The position numbers were made by a program, and so were the translations under genes. From contig NW_024470410.1 in NCBI RefSeq assembly GCF_900496995.4, forward strand, positions 1-64,000: 64,000 nucleotides of DNA. The letters are read 5' to 3'. Within the stretch, counting starts at the first letter, position 1; each line of letters begins with the position of its first letter. Below the pieces are notes generated by a model. It was not told the origin of the DNA and ran no database searches. It worked only from the letters and a program-made list of their open reading frames with translations. Origin of the DNA: Aquila chrysaetos chrysaetos (Eukaryota; Chordata; Aves; Accipitriformes; Accipitridae). This document shows, piece by piece, positions 45,201 to 55,300 of this stretch.

Positions 45201-48200
45201 GAGGAGCGCCGCCGGCGCCTGGAGAACATGTCCCACCTCTTCCAGCTGAAGCGGGAGGTGGAAGACCTGGAGCAGTGGATCGCCGAGCGCGATGTGGTCG
45301 CCTCCTCCCAGGAGATGGGGCAGGACCTGGACCACGTCACGGTGAGGGTGCCGGGGCAGGCACGGCGGTGCCAGCGCGTGGTTTTGGGGGGGGTAAACTT
45401 GACTCTTCCCTCCCCCACGCAGCTCCTGCGGGAGAAGTTTCGGGAGTTTGCACGGGAGACGGGCAGCGTGGGGCAGGAGCGCGTGGACCGAGTGAACCTG
45501 GCCATCGAGGACCTCATTGACGCAGGGCACGCGGAGGCGGCTACCATGGCCGAGTGGAAGGACGGGCTGAACGAGAGCTGGGCCGACCTCCTGGAGCTGA
45601 TCGACACCCGCATGCAGCTCCTCGCCGCCTCCCACGACCTGCACAAGTACTTCTACGATGGTGCCGAGCTGCTGGCCCTCATTGCCGCCCGGCGCCAGGA
45701 GCTGCCCCAGGACCTGGGCGAGGATGCCGGCACGGTGGAGGCTTTCCACCGCATGCACAGCGCCTTCGAGCGTGACCTCCAGCTGCTGGAGGCGCAGGTG
45801 AGGCTGCGCCCCGGACCCGCGGGGATGCCTTGCAGCACTGCCGCTGCCGCCGGCACTCAGCATCCCCCGCGCTCTCCGGCTCCGCCGGGCAGGTGCAGCA
45901 GTTTCGGGAGACGGCGGCACGCCTGCAGACCGCCTACGCCGGGGAGAAGGCGGCCAGCATCCAGGAGCAAGAGCAGGAGGTGGCACGAGCCCTGCGGGCG
46001 CTGCTGGAGGCATGCAGCGGGCGCCGGGCCCGGCTGGTGGACACGGCCGACAAGCATCGCTTCTTTGGCATGGCGCGGGACCTGCTCTCCTGGATGGAGA
46101 GCACCGTCCGGCAGATCGAGACGCAGGAGAAACCCAGGTATGGCTGCGCCCCACGGGCAGCCGGAGCCGTTTGCTGGGACCCGGCACTGATGCCACCACC
46201 GACGCCGGCACCTCTCTGTCTCCAGGGATGTCTCCTCGGTGGAGCTGCTCATGAAGTACCACCAGGGCATCAGGGCTGAGGTGGATGCTCGGGGCAAGAG
46301 CTTCACCGCCTGCATCGAGCTGGGCAAGAAGCTGCTGCAGCGCAAGCACCAGGACTCGCCTGAGGTGAGGGCAGCCGGGGCGGGGGCACGGCAAGGATGG
46401 TACCACCGGGGCCCCCCCCGTGACGGTGTCCCCTCGTTCGCAGATCAAGGCAAAGCTGGTGGAAGTGGTGGAGAAGAGGAAGGCCATGATGGAAATGTGG
46501 GAGCAGCGCTGGGACCGGCTGCGGCTGTGTGAGTGCGCTGGCGGTGCCGGGGAGGACCGTGGCTCGGCCGGGGCGGGGGGGTGGTGGCAAGGGGCTGAGC
46601 GCTGCCCATCCCTGCCCGCAGTGCTGGAGGTGTGCCAGTTCTCCCGGGACGCCTCGGTGGCCGAGTCGTGGCTCATGGCGCAGGAGCCCTACCTGGCCAG
46701 CAGCGACTACGGGCAGACGGTGGACGCGGTGGAGAAGCTGCTCAAGCGGCACGAGGCTTTCGAGAAGTCCTCGGCCACCTGGGAGGAGCGCATCGCTGCC
46801 CTGAGGAAGCTGACGACGGTGAGGAAGGCTCGAGATGGGGCACAGCTGGTCCTAGCTCGCCTCTGCCTGCCCTGCCTCAGTTTCCCCACCAGCCCCTAAC
46901 ATCTTCGCTCCCTTCCCCGGCAGCTGGAGCTCCTGGGCGAGCGGACGCTGCGCGAGGGGCTGGTGCGGGACGGGGTGACGCGTGCCGAGGCTCCCGACTA
47001 CCGCCTGGATCTGGACGGGGAGCTGGAGGCTGGGTAAGAGATGCCAGCACCATCCCCAGGCAGCTGTGGCAGCATCTCGGGCAGGGGCAGCTTGCGGCAC
47101 CCACCTGGCACATGGGCATTTTTTCCAGCATCCCTCTTCTCAAAGCATTAAGGGCTTTTTTTTTAGCAATTCACCATTTTGGAGCAGTAAATTGATGAAG
47201 GTGAAGAGGAGAGATGAAGGTCAAGCCCCACCATGCTGGGGCTTTCATCCCTCAGGGGGGACGGGAGAGCAGCAGCCAGCCCCAGGTCCCTGTGGGACCA
47301 CAGCTGCGTTTCCCCAGCGAGCTGGCTGGGACGGGGATTTTAGGGGTGCCACGCTCTGCTGGGGATGCTGAGCGGGCTGCTTCCCTGCCGCAGATCCGAG
47401 GAGGAGGAAGAGGAGGAGAAGAGGGAAGGTGCTAGCATGCGGGACGTCTCTCCGCCCGCCGCCGATGGACCAGAGCTGGTCAGTTCTCAAGTTTAGCTTT
47501 CTCTTTCCCCAGCAGCAAAAAAGGTGTCCCTGCATGTCCCCCAGACTCCTGGCAGACCCCGTGGACGCGGCTGTGGCCGTGACCGTGGCCGTGGCATGCC
47601 GACGGCTCCCCTGACCCTTTGCCTTGTTCCTTGCCTTGAGTTGAATAAATGCTAAATGACCCTAAAAAGGCCAGGCGGGCACATGGGTGCTGCACCTTCC
47701 CCTTTGCCCCAGCTCCTGGGGTGGCCAGGGGGTCCTTGCGGTGGCTTGGAGCACCCCTGTTCCCCGTGGCCAGGCTTGGGCCAGCTGGTGGAGGCTGGCA
47801 CCCGTGGGTGCACGGGTGTCTCTGGGATTGGGGCAGCAGCCAGAGCTGGAGCATCTGCCCCAGAGCGGGCAGATCCCAGCCACCATCCTCTGCTGTTGGC
47901 GAGGCAGCGTGCATCCCAAGAGAAACCCACGGGGACCCCACCAGCCCCGTGGAACCCGGCTTTCCAAGCACCCAGTCCTGGGAGTGGGGCTGGCTCTGCC
48001 CCGGCACGGCGGGGATATTGGGCAGAGCTGCCCATGGACACACAGCAATGACGCTCCTGGCTGGCCAAGCTCACGTCAGCCCCACAGCACGTGGCCCGTG
48101 GGGCATCATCACCTCATGGGGATGGCACCCTGTGAGGCATCGTCACCCCAAGGCACATCATCACCCCAAGAGACATCATCGCTGTATGGGGCAGTGCCAC

Positions 48201-50704
48201 CCTGTGGGGCATCGCCACCCCAAAGGGCATCGTCACCCCAAGAGACATCACTGTGTGGGGCATTGTCACCCTACAAGGCATCAGCACCCCTCAGGGCATC
48301 GTCAGCCCTCGGGGCATCGTCACCCTGGGAGGCATCATCACCCCACGGGGCATTGCTACCCTCGGGGCATCGTCACTCCGTGTGCCAACCACCTTGTGCT
48401 TGCTGCCAGCCTCTCTGCCTCTCCTGCCTGCTTGGGGACAGGATTGCTTTCTGGTTGTTCTGCCTGCCTGGGGACGGGATCCCCTTCTGCCTGCTTGGGG
48501 ACATGGGCATCTTCTGGCTCCTTGGGGACAAGATTGCTTTCACCTGCCTGGGGACAGGATCCCCGAGTACCTACTCAGGGATGAGATTATTTCTGCCTGC
48601 TTGAGGATACGGGCATCTTCTGGCTCCTTGGGGACAGGGTTCCCCTCTGCCTGCTCGGGGACACGGCCACTTTCACCTGCTTGGGGACAGGAGCCCCCTC
48701 TGTCTGCTTGGGGACAAGACTACTGCCTGCTTGCTCGGGGACACAATCCTTCTCTGCCTGCCAGCTCGGGGACACGGTCACCTCCCGGCTGCCAGGGACA
48801 GCGTCCCTCCTCCCGTCCCTCCCGGCAGGACACACCGCCGGACCTCCACATGCTCCCGGTGGTGCCGGCAAATGTGGCTGGGGCCATCCCTGGGCGCAGG
48901 AGAGGGGATGGGCACCCCAGGATCGCCGTGCCCCAGCCCCTCCTGTGGCACCCAGCTGCTGCCCCTGGATGGGCACCCTGTTTGCCAGGCACCGCGGCCC
49001 CCGACCAGAGCCCCTCTGCCTGCCGGCATCCCCTGCTGTCCCCAATCCCCCTGGGTGGGGGACAACACCGGGATGGCTCCCAGGGCTGCTTGCCTGGCTC
49101 GGCTCAACCCCATCACCCCAAATCTGGGGGGGCCCTGGCACCGTGCTGAGCGTCCCGGGGCTGGACTGTCCCGCAGCTGCTTGCTGGGGTCCTCCCAGTA
49201 GCCACCAGCTCCCACTTACTGGAGCTGGTGGGGTCACTGGCACAGAGATCTAGGGGTGACCCACCCCTGGCTGGCACCCATCGCCGGTTTGGGGACCGTG
49301 AGCCCCCGCTGGGGATAGGGACCCCCGCGCGGGGTGCCACGGTGGGAGGGAACGAGACCTCAGGATGTGGCTTTTGGTGGCGAGCGGTGCCACCGCGGCG
49401 TAACAGGGCTGTTGCTTTGCGGCAGCTGGCGCGGACGACGGGCGATGAGGAGCCGGCGTTGCCGAGCCCAGGGCCACCGCGGGAGGAGCCGGAGGAGCCG
49501 GCCACGCTACCGGCCCGCACCTGCAGCATTCAGCTGGAGGGCTACCTCGGCCGCAAGCACGACCTGGAGGCAGCCACCAAACGGGCGTCCAACCGGTAGG
49601 CACGGCGGACGGCGGCAGTGCCGGTCGGCACGGGCACCGTGCGCTGGGCTGACGGGGCGGTGTGACGGCAGGTCGTGGAGCACGCGGTACTGCGTGCTGC
49701 GGGGCGGCCAGCTCGCCTTCTTCAAGGATGCCAAGAGCCGGGCGCTGGGGCTGCCCTGCCACGGCGAGGAGCCCCTGGGACTGCGGGATGCCCTCTGCGA
49801 GGTGGCCGCCGGCTACAAGAAGAAGAAGCACGTCTTCAAACTCAGGTAAGGCACCGGCGTGGCATGGGATGGCACGGCACGGGGTGGGGGCACACGCCTC
49901 ACTGGCACCTGCGCTCCTGTCCCCAGGCTCAGCAATGGCAGCGTGTGGCTCTTCCACGGCAAGGATGAGGTGAGGAGCATCCCGGGGGGGGGATGTGGCG
50001 GGGGCTGGAGATGCCCAGGGGACAGAGGGGACCGGTAGTGCCCAGGAGGACCCAGGGTGGCTGGTGGTCCCCAGGGGACATGGCGGTGGCCAGCAGTGCC
50101 CACGGGGGACACAGGGTGGCCCGTGGTACCCGGGGGGACAGAAGGTGGCTGGTGGTTCCCGGAGGGGACTAGCAGTGCCCAGGGGGACGCGGGGTGGCCA
50201 GTGGGATACAGGGTGGCTAGAGATGCCCAGGGGAGACCAGTAGCGCCCGGGGGGATACACAGGGTGACCTGTAGTGCCCAGTGGGCTCACAGGTGGCTGG
50301 CGCTGCCTGCGGGGCCACGGGGTGGCCAGGGGTACCATGAGGACGTGGCAAGGGGGGGACATGGGGTGGCCAGGGGTGCTATCAGGACAGGGTGGGGGGC
50401 TGGCGGTGCCCAGGGGGATGTGGGTGGCTGGGGAAGATGGGGGGCAGCTGGCATCACCTGGGGGGGGCCAGAGGGTGACCAGGAAGGTGATGGGGGGGCC
50501 AGGGGAGCCCCCCCCCCGAGCCCCTGCCCATGCCCACAGGAGGAGCTGCAGGCCTGGCTGCAGGGGCTGAGCACAGCAATAACCGAGTGCCGGAGCAGCC
50601 GGGAGAAGGCGCAGAGCCTGCCCCTGCCTCCGGCCCCCCCTGAGCCCCCCCTGCCCCGCAAGGACAAGGAGAAACGGTTCAGCTTCTTCCCCAAAAAGAA
50701 ATAA
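36202..50704 (+). CDS. SPTB: Spectrin beta chain, erythrocytic
   Basis: Forms the red-cell membrane skeleton with alpha-spectrin, binding actin, protein 4.1 and ankyrin. Exons: 36202-36349, 36430-36581, 36796-36969, 37087-37178, 37261-37341, 37444-37559, 37785-37897, 37974-38161, 38245-38362, 39117-39275, 39353-39656, 39844-39994, 40085-40958, 41038-41175, 41259-42018, 42113-42315, 42397-42487, 42564-42710, 42827-43091, 43301-43516, 43603-43692, 43777-44052, 44719-44849, 45137-45341, 45423-45797, 45893-46137, 46226-46364, 46444-46528, 46622-46818, 46924-47033, 47394-47478, 49426-49595, 49672-49845, 49927-49969, 50540-50704. These give about 2325 residues (human long form 2328): two CH domains (from [12 protein letters not shown]), spectrin repeats, then a PH domain ([20 protein letters not shown]). 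Exons 39353-39656 and 42827-43091 each carry one surplus G (near 39382 and 42904), though both borders are phase 0. A short form may stop at 47496. Confidence 0.96.
38510..39000. repeat. 23-bp minisatellite in an SPTB intron
   Basis: AGTTTGGGTCCATCTCCTGA recurs every 23 bp about nine times between 38680 and 38885, nearly perfect, flanked by diverged relatives with GGGCAGTTCAGGTCCATC words. It lies between the exons ending at 38362 and starting at 39117. Confidence 0.92.
44100..44590. repeat. Low-complexity CCATGCCGTG repeat in an SPTB intron
   Basis: About 480 bp built from 5- and 10-bp blocks such as GTGCCATGCC, GTGCTGTGCCAT and TTACATGCCGT, between exons 43777-44052 and 44719-44849. Confidence 0.8.
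47479..47649 (+). other. SPTB: Alternative 3' end of SPTB (short isoform) with poly(A) signal
   Basis: If the GTCAGT donor at 47479 is not used, the frame reads on as VSSQV and stops at 47494-47496. A signal AATAAA follows at 47644-47649. This would make a form without the PH domain, as known for mammalian erythroid beta-spectrin, where tissue-specific splicing exchanges the C-terminus. The PH exons start 1.9 kb downstream at 49426. Confidence 0.65.
48070..48790. repeat. Two adjoining minisatellites in the intron before the SPTB PH-domain exons
   Basis: From 48070 to about 48390 the unit is some 27-30 bp (GGGCATCGTCACCCCAAGAG). From about 48400 to 48790 it is some 50-60 bp (CTGCCTGCTTGGGGACAGGA). 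The remaining part, 48790-49425, shows nothing recognisable. Confidence 0.8.
49985..50515. repeat. G-rich minisatellite in the last SPTB intron
   Basis: Imperfect units such as GGTGGCCAGCAGTGCCCAGG and GGGGGACACAGGGTGGC over about 530 bp, strongly G-rich on the coding strand. Confidence 0.8.
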
Positions 50705-51705
50705 CAACCCCTGCTCCGGGGTGGGGGGACCCCCACACCCTGGGGACCCATCACACCGGCGGTGCTCGCGGCCACGTGTGCATAGGGACCTGCATGTGCA
50801 CGTACCTATACGTACAGCCGGGTCTATAGGGGCAGCTGCCGGGCTTCATGCGTGTCCAGGAGCTGTACGTGCCCCTGTACGGGCACGCGTAGATGCACCC
50901 CCTCACCTCTGCGAGTGCACGCGTGGGCTCACATCTATGTATATATATATATAGCGGCACATATACGAGCGTGCACAGCCCATGTGCGTTGAACACGTGC
51001 CTGTGTGCACATGTGTATATATATATATATTTATATTTATATATATACATACATTTCTATGCTTAAGGGTATGCACACACCTATGCAAAGGTGAACACAG
51101 ACCTATACCTACGTCCCTGTGTGCACATGCGTAGGTGTGTACGTGCCCCTCCAGGCGTGTGCACCCAGGGGTGCCCCCACGCACAGGGGTGTGCAGCAGC
51201 CCCGTGCACACACGTGTCCCTGCATGCACACGTGTGCACACGTGTGTCCCCGCATGCAGGCGCACCTACCCCTCCACGCGCACGGCCACGGGTGTGCATG
51301 CCCCACACGCGTGCATGCCCCCCACCACCACCCAGCACCCACACGGTGGGCTGCCGCAGGTGCCCCCCCCCCCCCCCAAAGCCATAACCCCCCCCACCCC
51401 AGCGCATGGGTGCAGAGGGGGCAGCTCCGGCCCCTGTGGGCACCAACCAAAGAGCGTCGGCCCGTGGGCACGGGGAGGGGGGGCCGGCACCGCTTGCCAT
51501 TGCCCCCGCTCCCGCACCCACCACCCCGTGCCCCCACCCAGCGCTGCCAGGGCCGGGGGACCCCCCCCTGCACCCCGCGGCCGAGCCAAGTCACCCCGGG
51601 GGGAAGCGCGGGCGACCAGAGAGGAACTTTTGGTTCGGTTTGGTTTTTTGGGTTTTTTTGTTTTTGTTTTTTTTGGGGTTTTTTTTTGTTTTTTTTTCTA
51701 ATAAA
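50705..51705 (+). terminator. SPTB: 3' UTR and poly(A) signal of the long SPTB form
   Basis: AATAAA at 51700-51705, one kilobase past the stop. The UTR contains TA-rich tracts (50938-50953 and about 51016-51050), many alternating ACGTGTGCAC words and a T-rich tract just before the signal. Confidence 0.75.
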
Positions 51706-51763
51706 GATGTGAAAGCGAGCTGGGCACAGTGCTGGGTGCCAGAGCGGGGGACACGGGGTGGCC

Positions 51764-52290
51764 CTGCTCCTGGGCAGGTTGAGGGTCCCCGGGGTGCCCC
51801 TTCTCCCACGTGAGTTGGAGGTCCACAGGGTGCTCTTCCTGGGTGAGCTGGGGGGTCTGTGGGGTGCCCCTGCTCCTGGGCAGGTTGAGGGTCCCCGGGG
51901 TGCCCCTTCTCCCACGTGAGTTGGAGGTCCACAGGGTGCTCTTCCTGGGTGAGCTGGGGGGTCTGTGGGGTGCCCCTGCTCCTGGGCAGGTTGAGGGTCC
52001 CCAGGGTGCTCCTTCTGCCAAGCAACCTGGGGGGTCTGTGGGGTGCCCCTTCTCCTGGGCAGGCTGGTCCTCCACCGGGTGCCCCTTTTTCCGGGTAGAT
52101 TAGAGGCTCACAGGGTGCTCCTTCTCCCAGGTGAGCTGGGGGTCCATGGGGTGTCCCTGCTCCTGGAGAAGCTGGGGGTCCATCGGGTGTCCCTGCTCCT
52201 GGACAAGTTGGGGGTCCATCGGGTGTCCCTGCTCCTGGACAAGTTGGGGGGTCCACGGGGTGCCCCTTCTTCCAGCTAGGTTGGAGGTCC
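51764..52290. repeat. 106-bp tandem repeat between SPTB and PLEKHG3
   Basis: CTGCTCCTGGGCAGGTTGAG recurs at 51764, 51870 and 51976 (106-bp period, each unit of two related halves). More diverged half-units run on to about 52290. It lies between the convergent 3' ends. I found no AATAAA on the minus strand for PLEKHG3 here. Confidence 0.88.
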
Positions 52291-52347
52291 GTGGGATGCT
52301 CCTTCCCCTGAGGGTCCGCAGGACGTCCGTTCTCCCCCGTCGCCCAC

Positions 52348-55300
52348 CTAGCTGGCGGCGTCAAGGGTCTGAAATTTCTGCCGCAGGTCCCTGACGAGGC
52401 CGTGGCGAGGGGGTTTCGGGGGGCTCGGGGGTGTCGGGGGGCTCGGGGCAGCGCCGCCGGTACTCCTCGGAGGCCTGGTAGGCTTTGCAGCGCTCCACCA
52501 CCGCCTTCAAGCAGATCTTCTCCCGGGTGGTGGGCGAGCGGATCTGCACGTAGGCGGGGGGCTCGGCGGGGGCCGGCAGCCGCTCCAGCACCAGCACCCG
52601 CTGCCCGGAGCCCAGGGGGGCCTCCGCCGCCACCCACAGCGCCCCGTCGCTGCTGTGCCGCGCCGGCGCCGGCTCAGGGGTGCCGGACCCCCCGCCCGCC
52701 TCGGCGCTCCGGCTCCGGCCGCTGCCCCGCTCCTTTTCGGCCGGCCGACCACCCCGGCGCGGCCCCTCGGGTGCCGAGCGGCTGCGGCTCACCGGCGGGG
52801 GCCGCGGGGCGCCGAAACGGGCGCGAAGCTCCCGCACGTCGGGCCAAGCGAAGGGCTCGGCGCTGCTGGGGCTGGAGGGGCTGCGGGTGGCAGCCGGGGA
52901 GGGGGACGCCTCCAGCCCCCCGTCTTTCGGCACAGCCGCCGAGGGGGTGCCGGCACGTGGGTCCCCCTTTTCTGGCTGCACCGGGGCGCGGCGGGCGCCG
53001 GCGCGGCGGCTCTTGATGCGGAGGCTGTATTGCCGCGCCAGCTGGTACACCTTGGTGCCGGGGTGCGGGGGGGTCAACAGCAACCGCGGCGGCGGCCCGG
53101 CCGGCGGCCCCTCACCCCCGGCGCCCGGGTCGTCCTCCTCCACGATGAGCAGCGGCTCGGGGGGCTGCAGCCCGTTCTCCCGGCACGGCTCCTCCGGTGA
53201 CGCCTCGGGCTCCCCCGGTGCCGGCTGGATGGGGGGCTCGGGGCTTGCCGGGGGCCGGGGGAGGCCGTTGAGGCGGGAGACGGAGCTTCGCACCAGCCCC
53301 TTGGGGATGAAGGAGAGGCTCTCGCGGCGGCGGACGCTGAAGCCGGCGTCCCGGTGTTCGGCCTGACCGTAGTAGCTCTTGATCTTATCGAGGAGCAGGC
53401 GGTCCCGGCTGGAAAGCAGCGACTCCCGGCGGGTTCCGGCGAGGGGCTCGGGCTCGGTGCTGTGGGACCCCCCGGGCTCCCCGCTCTCGAGCGGGGGGCC
53501 GCCGTCCAGGCTGAGGGCACTGCCGCTGCGGCTGGCCGGCCGTCCCACCGGCCCCTCCAGCGCCAGGCTGCTGCGGCGGGAGAAGCTGCCGCCGCCGCCG
53601 AAGCGTTCGGCGATGACGCTGGCCTGGTCCAGCACCGAAGGCGGCAGGATGCTGTCGGCAGCTCCTTCTTCCTCCTCCTCCTCCTCCTCGCTGCTCAGCC
53701 CCTGCAAATCCTCTGCAGCACGCTCCTGCTCCCCCTCCCCGCCGGGCAGCGCCGGTACCGGGGTCCCCGCCGAGGACGGGGCTTCGGGTGCCCCCAGCCC
53801 CTCAGGGTGCTCCCCGGAGATGCCGGCCTGCGGAGGAGCGGGCGGGTGGGTGCTGGGTCCTTCGGGACCCCCGGGCGGGGGCTGCGGGGCTGCACTGACC
53901 TTCTCGCAGCTCCCCGGCCCCCAGCTGCTCGGCCGCTTGGGTCCCTCCGGCGCCGGTGGGTGCCCCTCAGCCTGGGCGAGAGCAAATATGGGGTGTCACG
54001 GGCTGTGGGGGGGACCCCCCAGCTGCTCTGAGCAGGACCGCTGCCGGCGGCGAGTCCTGGCCAAGCCACAGCTGAGGATCCCGCAGCGGCCCCGGGAGCA
54101 ACAAGGGGTGCCCCGAGAGTGATGTAGGGTGCCCTGCGAGACACGCGGGGTACCCCAGGAGCGATGCAGGGTGCTCTGGGAGTGATGCCCAGAAGTGATG
54201 TGGGGTACCCTGGGAACAATATGGGGTGCCTCAGGGGTGACGTGGGGTCCCTTGGGTAGCACGACGCAGTGGGTGCCCTCCCTGGGGTTTTGGGGGGCTG
54301 GGGTGGGTACCTGCTCCTCCTGGGGTTCCACCGGCAGGTCCCTGGCCCCGGGCAGCTCCTCCTGGTAGTCCTTGCCCAAAGCCTCCTCCACATCTTCCTC
54401 TTCTTCCTCCTCCTCCTCTTCCTCCTCCACCACTCCCTCAGCAGCCGCCCAGGATCTGGGGTGCTGGGGGGGGTCCCCTGCCTCCAGGAGAGCCCCGTCG
54501 CTTCCAGCGTGCTGCGCAGGGGCGAGCGCTGGGCTCAGTGCCCCGTGCCCTCCCGGCAAGCGGCGTGCCAGGGCAGGGGGGCACCGGGCACCCTAACCCA
54601 CCCCGCGCCCCGGCCTTACCTTGAGCCCTGCCAGCCAGGAAAGAGAAAAGCGGAGGTTAGGGAGAGGGCAGCACCCCGAAATACCCCCCCCCGGCCCCCC
54701 TCCGCCCACCCAGCCGGTGCCAGCGGCCGTGCCAGCTCACCTTGCTCGCCCAGCTGCCGCAGGATCTGCTTGGCAGGCTCTGCGGGAAGAAGTTGGGCAT
54801 CCAAACCGGGTGACGACGGCATCATCCTCGTGTCCCCCAACCCGTCCCCAACCCTCCCAGCATCCCAATCCCGGCACCCAGACCCCCACCCCAGTTGGGG
54901 TCCCCGCTCCCTGCCGGCATCCGCACCCGACTGCCTGCGCCCCGTGTGCCCGTGCAGCCGATCTGGCAGCGTCTCCGCGCGGTCCCGGCACTGGAAGGGC
55001 TCTGCGGGGGACAGGGACACCCGTCAGCGCCAGCACCCGGTGCCCACCGTCCCCACGGGCATCGGTGCGACCCAGCCACGGTTTTTGCCCCGGGGAAGGG
55101 ACGGCGGCGGTGGGGACGCCGGGGATGCGCGGCTCTCACCGGACTGCCGGCGGCCCTGGCGCGGTTCGGCGGCGGTGTCACCCAGGGGCTGGCAGGACCA
55201 GCTCTTCTTCAGGCGCTCGGGGCTGCAGCGGGGCAGGCGCGGGGGGTCTGTGGGTACAGGGGGTGACACTGGGGGACGGGGGGGGACAGGCAAGGGCAGG

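Noticed and set aside
50938-51050. TATA boxes in TA-rich tracts after SPTB
   Set aside because: They lie in the 3' UTR before the poly(A) signal, with no downstream gene on that strand; simple repeats.
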